Assembly (NCBI GenBank): GCA_000621425.1
Contig: JHYJ01000006.1
Location: 1 to 64,000 of the forward strand
Length of the DNA: 64,000 nucleotides
Reading direction: 5' to 3'
Origin: Lachnospiraceae bacterium AB2028
GTDB taxonomy: Bacteria; Bacillota; Clostridia; Lachnospirales; Lachnospiraceae
The position numbers and the translations under genes were made by a program. Within the stretch, counting starts at the first letter, position 1. Each line of letters starts with the position of its first letter. Shown here piece after piece: positions 50,963-61,574 of this stretch. The notes under the pieces are model-generated. The model was not told the origin of the DNA and did not search any database. It saw nothing but the letters and a program-made list of their open reading frames with translations.

Positions 50963-52201
50963 TTGCGAAAGAAACTGTTATGGATAATCGCATATTCATT
51001 TTTGATAGGCGGAATGGTCTTTTGTTCCGGCATTTCTTCGTTTGCGGACAAAGGTGAAGATGATGACCGTACCGTCAGTGAGCTGCAGCAGAGCATTAAT
51101 GATAAAGAGAGCAAGATAAACAATCTGGAAAGCCAGAAAGCAGAGCTTGCAGCCGGAAGGTCTGATATACAGAAGGTGGTAAATAACCTTCGTAGCCAGA
51201 AGAACGAGATGTCTGCGTATGTTACCCAGCTTGATGCGGAAGTTACACAGCTGCAGGAAAGCATTGATGATCTGAACGCTCAGTGCGAGGCTAAAGAACA
51301 GGAGATAGCTGAGGCTGAAGAAGAACTTGCGTATGCAGAGAAGGTTGCAGACGAGCAGTATGAAGCTATGAAAAAGCGCATACAGTTCATGTATGAGAGA
51401 GGCGACAGCTTTGTCATAGAAATGCTTGTCAGTGCGGATTCCTTCGGCGATATGCTTAATAAAGCTGAATATATTGAGGATCTTTCTGCGTACGACAGAA
51501 AGATGCTTGACGAATACAGGCTGGTGATAAAGAATGTGGAACTCAGCAAAGATCTGCTTGAAGAAGAAAAGGAAGTCCTTGAGGAGACTAAACTTGCGGC
51601 CGAAGCAAAACAGGATGACTTGAACGTGCTGATAGATGAAAAGGAACAGCAGATCACGGCTTTCAATTCTGACATTGCTACCAACGAAGCTGCTATAGCG
51701 GAATATGATGCGGAGATTGCTGAGCAGAATTCTATAATCAAGGCTCTTGAGGCTCAGGTGGCTGCAGAAAAGCAGGCTATGGAGGAGGCAAACAAAAAGA
51801 CTTATTATACAGGTGGGGCATTTACCTGGCCTGCGCCTTCATATACAAGGATATCTTCAGAGTATGGTTGGAGAGTACATCCTACACTGGGAGTCAATAA
51901 GTTCCATAATGGACTTGATATGGCTGCTCCCGGAGGCTCTCCCATACTGGCGGCATGTGACGGTAAAGTCGTGGCTGCAGGGTACTCATCCAGCATGGGT
52001 AACTATATAATGATAGACCATGGGGAAGGGCTTATTACCATCTATATGCATGCGTCTGCGCTTTATGTTTCCAAAGGCGCAGAGGTTACAAGAGGACAGA
52101 AGATCGCAGCAGTGGGCACTACCGGAAGGTCAACCGGAAACCATCTGCATTTCGGCGTAAGGCTTAACGGCGAATATGTTAGCCCCTGGAATTATCTCTG
52201 A
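50963..52201 (+). CDS. Coiled-coil M23 peptidoglycan hydrolase (EnvC/PcsB-type FtsEX partner)
   Basis: This 412-residue protein has a signal peptide (about 1-30, ending near SSFADKG), a long coiled coil (about 35-285) rich in QLQESIDDL-like heptads, and a C-terminal M23 (LytM) domain. The latter has HNGLDMAAPGGSPILAA and the catalytic end GNHLHFGVRLNGEYVSPWNYL. Both metal-binding parts look complete. Coiled-coil hydrolases encoded next to ftsEX are the direct targets of FtsX. It begins with TTG, one base after ftsX, so the three form one translational unit. Confidence 0.92.
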   Translation: MRKKLLWIIAYSFLIGGMVFCSGISSFADKGEDDDRTVSELQQSINDKESKINNLESQKAELAAGRSDIQKVVNNLRSQKNEMSAYVTQLDAEVTQLQESIDDLNAQCEAKEQEIAEAEEELAYAEKVADEQYEAMKKRIQFMYERGDSFVIEMLVSADSFGDMLNKAEYIEDLSAYDRKMLDEYRLVIKNVELSKDLLEEEKEVLEETKLAAEAKQDDLNVLIDEKEQQITAFNSDIATNEAAIAEYDAEIAEQNSIIKALEAQVAAEKQAMEEANKKTYYTGGAFTWPAPSYTRISSEYGWRVHPTLGVNKFHNGLDMAAPGGSPILAACDGKVVAAGYSSSMGNYIMIDHGEGLITIYMHASALYVSKGAEVTRGQKIAAVGTTGRSTGNHLHFGVRLNGEYVSPWNYL

Positions 52202-52293
52202 TGCAAATCTGCGCATAAAGATGTATAATAACTGCGGCTGTTATTAACAGCTATAATTTATTAAATCGATTTAGGATAAGCAGGAAAGTTCCA

Positions 52294-53565
52294 ATGGATA
52301 ATCAGAACGAAGAAGAGTTTCAACAAAAAGAAAAAAACGGCGGATTTTGGACTGGCTTTTTAACAGCCAGTGTTATTTTTCTGTTCATAGCATGTATTGC
52401 TTTGAGCATAAGCATATTCATAAGAAGGGCAGGCGGGACGCCTACGCCTTCTTCTACGGCAAGTTCGGTTTCAAGTGACGGCTTTGCTACAGACTCCCAG
52501 GAGACAATTGAAAAGCTGAATGAGATTGAAGGATATATTGACAGATCCTTTATTGACAGTGTCAGCAATGATGCCTTAAGCGAGGGGCTTTACAGGGGGA
52601 TGGTGGAAGCCCTTGATGATCCTTATGCAACATACTATACGCCTGAGGAATGGATAAAAATGAAGGAAGATACCACTGGCGTGTACTATGGCATAGGTGC
52701 GTATCTTATGCTTGATGAGAAGTATCTCTATCCAAGGATTACAGGAGTTATTCCCGGGTCAGGGGCTGAAGAGGCCGGCATAAAAGAAAATGATTATATC
52801 ATGGAGGTCGAAGGCGAGGATATCTACGACCAGGATCTGGAATCGGTAGTTGCAAGAATCCGCGGCGACGAGGGAACCAGCGTGCACATAACAATCGCCA
52901 GGGGCGAGGAAGGTGCACGGGAACTTATGGAATTTGATGTTGTACGGCACAGAGTGGAAACTCCTACCGTAGAATGGAAAATGATGGATGATGACATCGG
53001 ATATATTGCTATTGCAAGATTCGAGGCAGTGACTGTTGACCAGTTTGCGGAGGCTCTTGCAGAAGTAAAAGGCAAGGGGGCGAAAGGTATAGTTCTGGAT
53101 CTCAGGAGTAATCCCGGTGGATCACTTCCGGCGGCAGTGTCTATTGCAGGCATGATGTTGCCTAAAGGTACCGTTGTTTATACCATGGATAGGTATGGAA
53201 ACAGAGAAGACTATACTTCAAGCGGCAACAATGAGCTTCAGATACCTATGGCTGTACTTGTAAACGGTAACAGCGCAAGTGCATCCGAGATACTTGCCGG
53301 TGCAATAAAGGATTACAATAAAGGCACGCTGGTAGGAACCACCACCTTTGGAAAGGGCATAGTACAGCAGATATTCGTGCTGGAGGATGAATCAGCCCTG
53401 AAGATTACGGTGAGCCACTACTATACGCCTAACGGCAATGATATACACGGAGTAGGAATCGAGCCGGATGTCGAAGAAGAATTCGACTGGGAAGAATATG
53501 AAAAGAGTGAGACTGACAACCAGCTGGAAAAGGCTGTAGAGGTTGTAAAGGGGCAGATAAAGTAA
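52294..53565 (+). CDS. S41-family carboxy-terminal processing protease (CtpA-like)
   Basis: This 423-residue protein has a membrane anchor at about 20-45, a Ser/Thr linker and a helical N-domain. A PDZ domain (about 140-215, GIGAYLMLDEKYLYPRITGV, then GAEEAGIKENDYIMEVEGE) precedes the protease domain with catalytic Ser in NGNSASASEILAGA and Lys in TTFGKGIVQ. It cuts external proteins at their C-termini. CtpA genes often follow ftsEX and envC-type genes in Firmicutes and may regulate the hydrolase level. Confidence 0.93.
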   Translation: MDNQNEEEFQQKEKNGGFWTGFLTASVIFLFIACIALSISIFIRRAGGTPTPSSTASSVSSDGFATDSQETIEKLNEIEGYIDRSFIDSVSNDALSEGLYRGMVEALDDPYATYYTPEEWIKMKEDTTGVYYGIGAYLMLDEKYLYPRITGVIPGSGAEEAGIKENDYIMEVEGEDIYDQDLESVVARIRGDEGTSVHITIARGEEGARELMEFDVVRHRVETPTVEWKMMDDDIGYIAIARFEAVTVDQFAEALAEVKGKGAKGIVLDLRSNPGGSLPAAVSIAGMMLPKGTVVYTMDRYGNREDYTSSGNNELQIPMAVLVNGNSASASEILAGAIKDYNKGTLVGTTTFGKGIVQQIFVLEDESALKITVSHYYTPNGNDIHGVGIEPDVEEEFDWEEYEKSETDNQLEKAVEVVKGQIK

Positions 53566-53635
53566 AATGCAGCAGTGATGCTGTTAAAAAATAATAAAAG
53601 AAGATGGCGGATAACCGCAGTACGAAAGGAGTATT

Positions 53636-54550
53636 ATGAGCAAGAGTTTTGAAGATTTACTTTCAAGAGTAAATGCATGCGCCACAAAGAAACTTGCTGT
53701 TGCAGTAGCACAGGACAAGGCTGTTCTTGAGGCAGTCAAGGTAGCTAAGGAAAGAAAGATCGCAGATGCGATACTCGTAGGTGACGAGGATGCGATAAAA
53801 AAGATCGGTGCTGAGCTTGGCATGGATATGTCAGAGTACCGCATAATAGATGAAAAGGACATTACTGAGGCATCGCTTAAGGCTGTGAAACTTGTACATG
53901 ACGGTGAGGCTGACATGTATATGAAGGGTCTTCTTCCTACAGGAACTTTCCTTAAGAGTGTGCTCAACAAAGAAGTTGGTCTTCGTACCGGTAAGCCCCT
54001 TTCACATGTCTGCGTATTTGAGATTCCCGGTTTCGACAGACTCTTATTCCTTACGGATGTGGCTTTCATGCCGTATCCCACAGTAGAAGATAAAAAGTGC
54101 ATGATCGATTATACTGTAGAAGTTGCAAATGCTTGTGGCGTAGAAATGCCTAAGGTTGCCTGCCTTGCAGCGCTTGAGACAGTAAATGAAAAGATGCCGG
54201 TATGTGTAGATTCTGCAAAACTTACCGAGATGAATATAAACGGCGAGATCGAAGGTTGCATAGTTGACGGACCTCTTTCTATGGATATAGCTCTTTATAA
54301 AGAGGCTGCAGAGGAAAAGGGTGCCCTGGACAGAAGAGTTGCCGGAGATGCCGATATTCTGGTGTTCCCTGATATTCACGCAGGAAATCTGGTATACAAG
54401 AGCATTGTACATATGGTACCTTGCAAGAATGGTAACATCTTAACCGGTACAAAGGCCCCGGTTATCCTTACATCCCGTTCCGACAGCGTAGAGGTAAAGG
54501 TTAATTCCATCGCACTTGCGGCAGTAGTTGCAGAGCAGCTTAATAAATAA
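53636..54550 (+). CDS. ptb: Phosphate butyryltransferase
   Basis: This enzyme turns butyryl-CoA and phosphate into butyryl-phosphate. The 304-residue protein has the PTA_PTB fold: [20 protein letters not shown] near the start, [20 protein letters not shown] and [17 protein letters not shown], typical of the butyryl branch. GAAAGGAG precedes ATG. It lies 11 nt ahead of butyrate kinase; together the two enzymes make butyrate and one ATP by substrate-level phosphorylation. Confidence 0.95.
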   Translation: MSKSFEDLLSRVNACATKKLAVAVAQDKAVLEAVKVAKERKIADAILVGDEDAIKKIGAELGMDMSEYRIIDEKDITEASLKAVKLVHDGEADMYMKGLLPTGTFLKSVLNKEVGLRTGKPLSHVCVFEIPGFDRLLFLTDVAFMPYPTVEDKKCMIDYTVEVANACGVEMPKVACLAALETVNEKMPVCVDSAKLTEMNINGEIEGCIVDGPLSMDIALYKEAAEEKGALDRRVAGDADILVFPDIHAGNLVYKSIVHMVPCKNGNILTGTKAPVILTSRSDSVEVKVNSIALAAVVAEQLNK

Positions 54551-54564
54551 AAAGGAGGCTAATG

Positions 54565-55629
54565 ATGGCAAAGTTACTTGTAATCAATCCCGGTTCCACA
54601 TCTACTAAGATTGGTGTGTTCGAGGATGAAAAGCTCTTATTTGAAGAGACTTTAAGACATAGCACAGAAGAGATCACACAGTACGGTTCTATTTTCGAGC
54701 AGAAGGATTTCAGAAAGAATATCATTCTTGACTTCCTTGCGTCAAAGGATCTTAAGCCTGCAGATTTTGATGCATTTGTAGGAAGAGGCGGAATGCTTAA
54801 GCCTATAACCGGTGGTACATATCCTGTTACTGATGATCTGCTTGAGGATCTTAAGATAGGTAAGACAGGCCAGCATGCATCAAACTTAGGCGGAATACTT
54901 GCAAGAGAGATCGGCGACGAGGTTGGTAAGCCTTCTTTCATAGTTGATCCTGTTGTTGTTGATGAGATGCAGCCACTTGCAAGATACTCAGGTCTTCCGG
55001 AGCTTCCCCGCAGATCTGTATTTCATGCACTTAACCAGAAGGCTGTTGCCAAGAGATATGCAAAGGAAAACGGCAAGAAGTATGATGAGCTTAGACTTAT
55101 CGTTGTACATATGGGCGGTGGTGTGTCGGTAGGTGCTCATTTAAACGGCAAGGTTGTTGACATCTTCAATGCCCTTGATGGCGACGGTGCTTTCTCGCCG
55201 GAGAGAGCCGGTGCTGTACCGCCCGGAGATCTTGTAAAGCTCTGTTTCTCAGGAAAGTACACTGAGCAGGAGATTTATAAGAAACTCGTAGGCGGCGGCG
55301 GATTCAACGCATACATGGGAACTAATGATGCACGTATCGTAGAAGGCAAGTGCGCTGAGGGCGATAAGGAAGCTATCGAGCTTTATGATGCTTTTGTATA
55401 CCAGGTATGCAAGAATGTCGGCTCACAGGCAACTGTTCTTGAAGGCAAGGTAGACCAGATAATCCTTACCGGCGGTATTGCATACTCAAAGCTTGCTGTA
55501 GCTAAGATAAAGGAGCGTGTAGAGTGGATTGCACCTGTTACCGTATATCCCGGAGAAGATGAGCTGTTAGCTCTTGCACAAGGGGCACTTCGCGTGATGA
55601 ACGGTGAAGAGGAAGCAATGAAGTATTGA
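54565..55629 (+). CDS. buk: Butyrate kinase
   Basis: This 354-residue acetokinase-family enzyme transfers phosphate from butyryl-phosphate to ADP. Motifs are [63 protein letters not shown] and [19 protein letters not shown] 54565 is 6 nt after AAGGAGG; an ATG at 54562 is also possible. Length is normal for Buk. It marks the ptb-buk route, as opposed to the butyryl-CoA:acetate CoA-transferase route of many gut relatives. Confidence 0.96.
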   Translation: MAKLLVINPGSTSTKIGVFEDEKLLFEETLRHSTEEITQYGSIFEQKDFRKNIILDFLASKDLKPADFDAFVGRGGMLKPITGGTYPVTDDLLEDLKIGKTGQHASNLGGILAREIGDEVGKPSFIVDPVVVDEMQPLARYSGLPELPRRSVFHALNQKAVAKRYAKENGKKYDELRLIVVHMGGGVSVGAHLNGKVVDIFNALDGDGAFSPERAGAVPPGDLVKLCFSGKYTEQEIYKKLVGGGGFNAYMGTNDARIVEGKCAEGDKEAIELYDAFVYQVCKNVGSQATVLEGKVDQIILTGGIAYSKLAVAKIKERVEWIAPVTVYPGEDELLALAQGALRVMNGEEEAMKY

Positions 55630-55720
55630 AATGATTAAGTGGTCGATCATGACCGTAAGGATAGGGGAGATGCTGGAAAAGCGTCTTCCCTATTGCATTG
55701 TAGGGGATATCTGCACAACA

Positions 55721-55749
55721 TTGCAGAACCTGTCAGATTTTGCTATAAT
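55721..55749 (+). promoter_or_regulatory. Sigma-A promoter of secA
   Basis: TTGCAG (55721-55726), a 17-nt spacer and a perfect TATAAT (55744-55749). The leader of about 70 nt ends in AAAAGGAG. A weak hairpin at 55661-55692 upstream may end buk transcripts. Confidence 0.82.
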
Positions 55750-55826
55750 AAAGCGTTTAGTGCTTTTATAAATGCTATACAAAAAATCTCTTCGCATAGC
55801 CGCTGAAACGGCAAAAGGAGTAAAGT

Positions 55827-58418
55827 ATGAAGTTTCTTGAAAAAGTTTTCGGTACTCATAGTGAACATGAGCTGAAAAGAATATATCCGATAGTAGATAA
55901 GATTGAAAGCTACAGGGATAGCATGATGGCCTTAAGTGATGAGGCGCTTCGTGCGAAGACTGATGAATTTAAAAAGCGTCTTTCGGAGGGGGAAACCCTG
56001 GATGATCTTCTTCCTGAGGCCTATGCTGTAGTAAGGGAGGCTGCGCGCAGAGTCAGGGAAATGGAACACTACCGTGTACAGCTTATCGGTGGTATCGTGC
56101 TTCACCAGGGCAGGATTGCAGAGATGCGTACCGGTGAAGGTAAGACTCTCGTGGCAACGTTGCCTTCATATCTGAATGCACTTGAAGGCAAGGGCGTATG
56201 TGTTGTAACGGTAAATGAATACCTGGCAAAGCGTGATGCTGAGTGGATGGGTGAGATACACAAGTTCTTAGGACTTACTGTTGGCTATATAACCAATGAT
56301 ATGAAGAGTGAAGAACGCCGTGCTATGTACGGGTGCGATATAACTTATATAACAAACAACGAACTTGGTTTTGATTATCTCCGTGACAACATGGTCATCT
56401 ATAAGGAACAGCTGGTTCAACGCGGTCTGCACTATGCCATCATCGACGAGGTGGACTCCATTCTTATCGATGAAGCCCGTACCCCTCTTATCATATCCGG
56501 TCAGAGCGGAAAGGCTACCAAGCTTTATGAGGTGTGCGATGTGCTGGCAAAGCAGATGAAGCGCGGTGATGATGAAGAGATGATCTACAAGCTGGATGCA
56601 GTAATGGATTCCATGATGCATACTGACAGCCAGCCAGAGGAAACCGGTGATTTCATTCTTAATGAAAAGGATAAGTTAGTCAATCTTACCGAGCGTGGTG
56701 TAGCAAGGGTAGAGAAATTCTTCCACATTGAAAACCTTGCAGATTCTGAAAATAGTGAAATTCAGCACGGTATCATACTTGCCCTTCGTGCAAACTATCT
56801 GATGTTTAAAGATCAGGATTATATCGTAAAGGATGATCAGGTTGTTATCGTTGATGCCTTTACCGGACGACTGATGCCGGGGCGCCGTTTTTCTGACGGT
56901 CTCCATCAGGCGATAGAGGCAAAGGAGCATGTTAAGGTAAAGCGTGAGTCAATGACTCTTGCTACCATTACCTTCCAGAACTTCTTCAATAAGTTCGAAA
57001 AGAAGGCCGGCATGACCGGTACTGCAATGACAGAGGAACAGGAATTCCGTGATATATACGGAATGGACGTTATTGCCATCCCTACCAATAAGCCTGTAGC
57101 CCGTATAGACGAAGAAGACTGTGTATATTGCACCAGGAAGGAAAAACTCCACGAGATCGTTGAGAGAGTTAAAGAGGTTCATGCAACAGGTCAGCCTATA
57201 CTGGTAGGTACCGTAAACATTGATGCATCAGAGGAATTGAGCAGGCTGCTTACCAAGGAGGGCATAAAGCATAATGTGCTGAATGCGAAGTTCCATGAGC
57301 AGGAAGCTGAGATAGTTGCAGATGCAGGTATTCATGGATCAGTTACCATCGCAACCAACATGGCAGGCCGTGGTACTGATATTAAGCTTGATGATGAGGC
57401 AAGGGAAGCCGGTGGACTTCTAATTCTGGGAACTGAGCGTCATGAGTCAAGGCGTATAGATAATCAGTTAAGAGGTCGTTCCGGACGTCAGGGTGATCCC
57501 GGACGGTCTGTTTTCTACATCTCTCTTGAGGACGATCTGATGAGACTCTTCGGTTCAGAGAGGCTTATAAATGTATTCAATTCACTGGGCGTTCCCGAGA
57601 ACCAACGTATAGAGCATAAGATGCTTTCCGGAGCGATTGAGAAGGCACAGACCCGTATCGAGAACAACAACTTCGGACGTAGAAAAACGGTGCTCCAGTA
57701 CGACCAGGTTATGAACGAGCAGCGTGAGATAATCTATGCAGAGCGTAGACGCGTGCTTAACGGAGAGAGCATGCGTGATGTTATCTACAAGATGATACAG
57801 GATATCGTCGAGGAGGCTGTGGAGACTGTTATCGGCGAAGAGAACAACGCTGAAAACTGGGATCTGAAGGAACTGAATGAACTGCTCCTTCCCCTTATTC
57901 CTCTTCAGCCCATCACGGCAGAACGTATCGAAAAGAAGAAGAACAGCGTTGTCCAGCAGCTTAAGGAAGAGGCTGTAAAGCTTTACGAAGCTAAAGAGGC
58001 TGAGTTCCCTGAGCCCGAAATGATCCGTGAGGCTGAGCGTGTTATCTTGCTTAAATCCATAGATAAGAAGTGGATGAACCACATCGATGATATGGATCAG
58101 CTGGAGAAAGCTTCAGGCTTATCCGGTATGGGACAGCAGGATCCCCTTGCTGAGTATAAGAAGAGTGCATTTGAAATGTTCAATGCCATGGAGCAGGCAA
58201 TAAAGGAAGAGACTGTTCGTATTCTCTTCAGGATAAGGCTTGAGAAGAAAGTAGAGCGTGAGCAGGTTGCTAAGGTGACCGGAACAAACAAGGATGAAAG
58301 TGCCGTCAAGACACCTGTGAAGCGTGCTGCAGTTAAGATATATCCAAATGCCCCATGCCCTTGTGGAAGCGGCAAGAAAGTGAAGGAATGCCATCCTGAG
58401 TATCTTAAGAAACAGTAG
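55827..58418 (+). CDS. secA: Preprotein translocase ATPase SecA
   Basis: This 863-residue protein is the motor of the Sec pathway. It has Walker [18 protein letters not shown]-like [15 protein letters not shown], the preprotein cross-linking domain and NBD2 with GRGTDIKL and [11 protein letters not shown]. The helical scaffold follows, and a C-terminal zinc-binding tail [13 protein letters not shown] (Cys-x-Cys, then Cys-His). The zinc tail shows the form that binds SecB-like partners or the ribosome. Normal length. prfB follows in 60 nt, a common secA-prfB order in Firmicutes. Confidence 0.97.
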   Translation: MKFLEKVFGTHSEHELKRIYPIVDKIESYRDSMMALSDEALRAKTDEFKKRLSEGETLDDLLPEAYAVVREAARRVREMEHYRVQLIGGIVLHQGRIAEMRTGEGKTLVATLPSYLNALEGKGVCVVTVNEYLAKRDAEWMGEIHKFLGLTVGYITNDMKSEERRAMYGCDITYITNNELGFDYLRDNMVIYKEQLVQRGLHYAIIDEVDSILIDEARTPLIISGQSGKATKLYEVCDVLAKQMKRGDDEEMIYKLDAVMDSMMHTDSQPEETGDFILNEKDKLVNLTERGVARVEKFFHIENLADSENSEIQHGIILALRANYLMFKDQDYIVKDDQVVIVDAFTGRLMPGRRFSDGLHQAIEAKEHVKVKRESMTLATITFQNFFNKFEKKAGMTGTAMTEEQEFRDIYGMDVIAIPTNKPVARIDEEDCVYCTRKEKLHEIVERVKEVHATGQPILVGTVNIDASEELSRLLTKEGIKHNVLNAKFHEQEAEIVADAGIHGSVTIATNMAGRGTDIKLDDEAREAGGLLILGTERHESRRIDNQLRGRSGRQGDPGRSVFYISLEDDLMRLFGSERLINVFNSLGVPENQRIEHKMLSGAIEKAQTRIENNNFGRRKTVLQYDQVMNEQREIIYAERRRVLNGESMRDVIYKMIQDIVEEAVETVIGEENNAENWDLKELNELLLPLIPLQPITAERIEKKKNSVVQQLKEEAVKLYEAKEAEFPEPEMIREAERVILLKSIDKKWMNHIDDMDQLEKASGLSGMGQQDPLAEYKKSAFEMFNAMEQAIKEETVRILFRIRLEKKVEREQVAKVTGTNKDESAVKTPVKRAAVKIYPNAPCPCGSGKKVKECHPEYLKKQ

Positions 58419-58478
58419 CTATGATGTCCTAAAAGGATGCAGCTGTCGTTTTTGGAGATGAGATTATAGGAGAGTATT

Positions 58479-59618
58479 ATGGTTGAACTTGACCAGATGA
58501 AAATAGAATTACAGCAGTACAAGGCGCCCCTTGCGGAAGTAAGGGATTCCCTTGATATTCCTGCTAAGAAAAAGCGTATGGAAGAGCTGGATATGGATAT
58601 GGCATCACCGGATTTCTGGAATAACCCGGACCGTGCCAACAAGCTCTCCAAGGAAGCTAAGAATCTCAAGGATACCGTAGAGGAATGCGAGGCCATGGAA
58701 CAGGCTTATGAGGATATAGAGGTCCTTATAGCTATGGGCAACGAGGAAAACGATGCTTCAATGATAGATGAGGTGAGAGGTGAGCTTGATTCCCTGATCG
58801 AGCGCCTGGAGACCATGAGGTTAAAGACTCTTCTTACAGGCCCATATGATTCGAACAATGCAATCTTAAGCCTTAATGCGGGTGCCGGCGGTACGGAGAG
58901 CTGTGACTGGTGTGGTATGCTTTACCGTATGTATATGCGTTGGGCTGAAAGAAAGGGCTTTACTTTCGAAGAGCTTACAATGGTTGAAGGTGATGAGGCT
59001 GGTGTTAAGTCTGCAGATTTCCAGATAAGCGGCGAGAACGCTTATGGTTATCTTAAGAGTGAACAGGGGGTTCACAGACTTGTGCGCATTTCTCCCTTTA
59101 ATGCACAGGGAAAGAGACAGACCTCTTTTGTGTCACTTGACGTTTTGCCGGAGCTTAAGGATGATTCTGAGATAGAGATAAAGAATGACGATATTAGGAT
59201 TGATACATATCGAAGCAGCGGTGCAGGCGGACAGCATATTAATAAGACATCATCTGCTATACGTATCACTCATTTCCCTACAGGCATAGTTGTAACCTGT
59301 CAGAATGAGCGTTCACAGTTCCAGAATAAGGACAAGGCCATGGAGATTCTTCGCGGTAAGCTCCTTCAACGTAAGCAGATGGAGGATGAGGCTAAGCTTA
59401 AAGGTATACAGGGTGACCTTAAGGCAATAGGCTGGGGTAGCCAGATTCGTTCGTATGTGTTACAGCCGTATCAGATGGTAAAAGATCACAGGACCGGCGA
59501 GGAAACCGGTAACCCGGATGCTGTCCTTGATGGTGATATCGACAGATTCATCAATGCGTACCTTAAGAATGCCAGCCAGGGCACCCTTAGAAGTGATGAT
59601 TCAGGGGATGACATGTGA
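58479..59618 (+). CDS. prfB: Peptide chain release factor 2, single frame without programmed frameshift
   Basis: RF2 reads UGA and UAA stops. The 379-residue protein has the SPF-type recognition motif in the RF2 form and the GGQ loop in TYRSSGAGGQHINKTSSAIR. In many bacteria prfB needs a +1 frameshift at CUU-UGA-C around codon 25. Here the same place reads TCC-CTT-GAT-ATT (58552-58563), in frame with no stop, so full-length protein comes by normal translation and the autoregulation is gone. GGAG precedes ATG 58479. Confidence 0.95.
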   Translation: MVELDQMKIELQQYKAPLAEVRDSLDIPAKKKRMEELDMDMASPDFWNNPDRANKLSKEAKNLKDTVEECEAMEQAYEDIEVLIAMGNEENDASMIDEVRGELDSLIERLETMRLKTLLTGPYDSNNAILSLNAGAGGTESCDWCGMLYRMYMRWAERKGFTFEELTMVEGDEAGVKSADFQISGENAYGYLKSEQGVHRLVRISPFNAQGKRQTSFVSLDVLPELKDDSEIEIKNDDIRIDTYRSSGAGGQHINKTSSAIRITHFPTGIVVTCQNERSQFQNKDKAMEILRGKLLQRKQMEDEAKLKGIQGDLKAIGWGSQIRSYVLQPYQMVKDHRTGEETGNPDAVLDGDIDRFINAYLKNASQGTLRSDDSGDDM

Positions 59619-59664
59619 TGCCGTGGACATGATTTTAAATCCTAAATATTATTAGTATATTGTA

Positions 59665-59696
59665 AAAGACCTGCATTTACTGCAGGTCTTTTTATG
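59665..59696 (+). terminator. Terminator after prfB
   Basis: AAAGACCTGCA and TGCAGGTCTTT enclose a 5-nt loop and are followed by T's. The A-rich left side allows use in both directions, towards the convergent DUF975 gene. Confidence 0.92.
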
Positions 59697-59753
59697 TGTT
59701 AGTACATGGGATGGTTTCAGGTGTTAGCAGGAATGGGGCATTTATGCTAAAAA

Positions 59754-60467
59754 TCAGCCTGCAGATTTAGCATCCGTGAGATTCAGATGGAAACATGCGT
59801 AGGATGCATTCATATAAGGGGTAACCCAGATCATACCAAGCCCTAAGGTGAGTATGCTTAAGAGAATCAGTGGGAGAAAGCTAAGCTGAATCCCGACTAA
59901 TTTTAGTTTCTGTCCTTTCATAAGCCAGAAAGATATCTTAATGCAGTCGCCTAAACCCTTGTCTGGGAAATCAAGCAGAACATAATAGAGCTGTGAGAAA
60001 AACAACCATGCGACATAGTATGTTAGCATCCCTATGAGGCGAGCCACCAGTGAGATAGTAGCCAGAGAAGGATCGTTGGTCCTTAACGATAACAGTACCA
60101 ACACGTCGGAAGGGAAGGTGAAGACGAACTGGAGCGCTGCTAAAAGCAGTGCGCTCAGAACTACCCGGTTGTCCCTGAGTCCGCCGAAAAGATCTGACAT
60201 TCCGTAGGGCATCCTGCAGCAGAGTTTCAAATACATTCTGCTTAGTCCAAAAATCAGGACCTGTATAAGCGCATACGAAAAGAAGGTCAATGCTCCGGTG
60301 AGTATCATCACCCCTGTTCCGGTACCCGGAATAGTGCTCCATACTGTGGATATTCCCCATGAAAAAAAGAGGAAAAGAAACTGCACTGAAATGACTTTTA
60401 TGTAGTTGCCAAGCAGATATTCCCTTGCGCTGGCTTTTATTTCTGAATTCTTTTTTAACTGTCCCAT
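59754..60467 (-). CDS. DUF975 membrane protein
   Basis: This 237-residue protein begins NSEIKASAREYLLGNYIKVI, the DUF975 signature, followed by about five to six membrane helices. A conserved F-S-Q-L-Y-Y-V-L-L-D-F-P-D-K-G stretch lies in the second half. The family is common in Clostridia and its function is unknown. Similar proteins may affect membrane organisation, but nothing here tests that. Confidence 0.85.
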   Translation of the reverse strand: MGQLKKNSEIKASAREYLLGNYIKVISVQFLFLFFSWGISTVWSTIPGTGTGVMILTGALTFFSYALIQVLIFGLSRMYLKLCCRMPYGMSDLFGGLRDNRVVLSALLLAALQFVFTFPSDVLVLLSLRTNDPSLATISLVARLIGMLTYYVAWLFFSQLYYVLLDFPDKGLGDCIKISFWLMKGQKLKLVGIQLSFLPLILLSILTLGLGMIWVTPYMNASYACFHLNLTDAKSAG

Positions 60468-60493
60468 AGTAAGTTTACAAACATAGACTGCGG

Positions 60494-61027
60494 TTAAACA
60501 GCAAAGTCTATATTATTTCCTTTAGTAGCTTCCGCTTCGAAAGCCTTTTTATTAGATCCGTAAGCATTGTCCTTGGGGTAACGGATCATGGTGGAAGTAG
60601 TTCCGCCGGAAACATATCTGCGCCCGCATTCAGGGCAGGTAGCATAATGAATCGCTACGCTGGCGTGTAATACCCTGCCGCCTTTCTGCTCGGCTTTATC
60701 ATATGCATTGGCAACATGCTCCTGCTCGTGTCCGCGTACCCTTGCATAGACTGCATTGGGGTTGATCTTGGCAGCAGATTTGAAGGATACATTTTCGTCC
60801 GAACCGTCTACATACTTTCTGTTTTTGCATGTCTGACATTCTCCCTTTTTTGCGGATTTTGCAATGGGATCATCGCTGCTCTTCTGGACATCGGTATCTT
60901 CACGGACAAAATCGCCGCCCTTAACCTCACCTGTAGCCTTTTCGGCAGGTGTGGCAGGTCTGTATGTGACTGTATAGGCGGCAGTCGGATCAAATCCGCC
61001 GATAGCCCCTATAGCACCTGTGATCAT
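60494..61027 (-). CDS. Small HExxH protein with CxxC pairs (SprA-related metalloprotease-like)
   Basis: This 177-residue protein, without a signal peptide, has HEQEH at 100-104 (VRGHEQEHVANAYDKAE) and two CxxC pairs at 64-67 (CQTC) and 131-134 (CPEC). A His-rich VLHASVAIHYATC lies between them. HExxH suggests a zinc protease; the pattern R-x-H-E-Q-E-H is like the SprA-related family, in which a putative metalloprotease centre is conserved. The CxxC pairs could bind a second zinc. The first residues (MITGAIGAIGGF) resemble those of small surface or spore-associated proteins. Not tested. Confidence 0.6.
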   Translation of the reverse strand: MITGAIGAIGGFDPTAAYTVTYRPATPAEKATGEVKGGDFVREDTDVQKSSDDPIAKSAKKGECQTCKNRKYVDGSDENVSFKSAAKINPNAVYARVRGHEQEHVANAYDKAEQKGGRVLHASVAIHYATCPECGRRYVSGGTTSTMIRYPKDNAYGSNKKAFEAEATKGNNIDFAV

Positions 61028-61039
61028 AAGCGGTCTCCG

Positions 61040-61465
61040 TTAATATTTAAGATTGCCATTGGTATCCAACAGGAAATCCGGTATCTCACCGGTCTCACTG
61101 TAGTGTTCCATTCCTTCGAAGTACTCTTCGTAAGTTACTCCATAGGTAGCGACGAATGCCTGGTCGACTATTTCAGGGTGGGCAGCTAAATTATATACAA
61201 CGAGAGCTGTGATCGCTCCACCCATTAACATGCTGAATGCAGATGTTATAACTGACGATTTTGCCAGCCTGCTCATATATAGGTCGCTTCCCTTTGAAAG
61301 CACTGCAAATATAATGGATAGGCTTCCAAAGAAAAGGGGGAAAACACCGGTGAGTATCGAAAACAGTGCCAAAAGCCCACAAGCCGCGGCAGCTACATTA
61401 AAAAAGTTAAGTTTTATCACTCTGGCCGGAAAATCCCTATTTGTATTGTTTAATCCGTCGTTCAT
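61040..61465 (-). CDS. Small membrane protein, DUF4190-like
   Basis: This 141-residue protein has two or three hydrophobic helices (about 22-58, 70-93). The central pattern GLLALFSILTGVFPLFFGSLS, then IIFAVLSKG, is like DUF4190 proteins, with a soluble C-terminal tail rich in Tyr/Glu. It begins upstream of the HExxH gene, 12 nt away, on the same strand, so the two are likely cotranscribed. Function unknown. Confidence 0.65.
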   Translation of the reverse strand: MNDGLNNTNRDFPARVIKLNFFNVAAAACGLLALFSILTGVFPLFFGSLSIIFAVLSKGSDLYMSRLAKSSVITSAFSMLMGGAITALVVYNLAAHPEIVDQAFVATYGVTYEEYFEGMEHYSETGEIPDFLLDTNGNLKY

Positions 61466-61574
61466 AATTAATCGCTACTTTTCCTAATTATATGCAAATT
61501 ATAGCACATCTGCGATAAAACCGCAAATGTGGGAATAGTTGATAAATTCTCTTATTTATGATAATTTATAGGAC

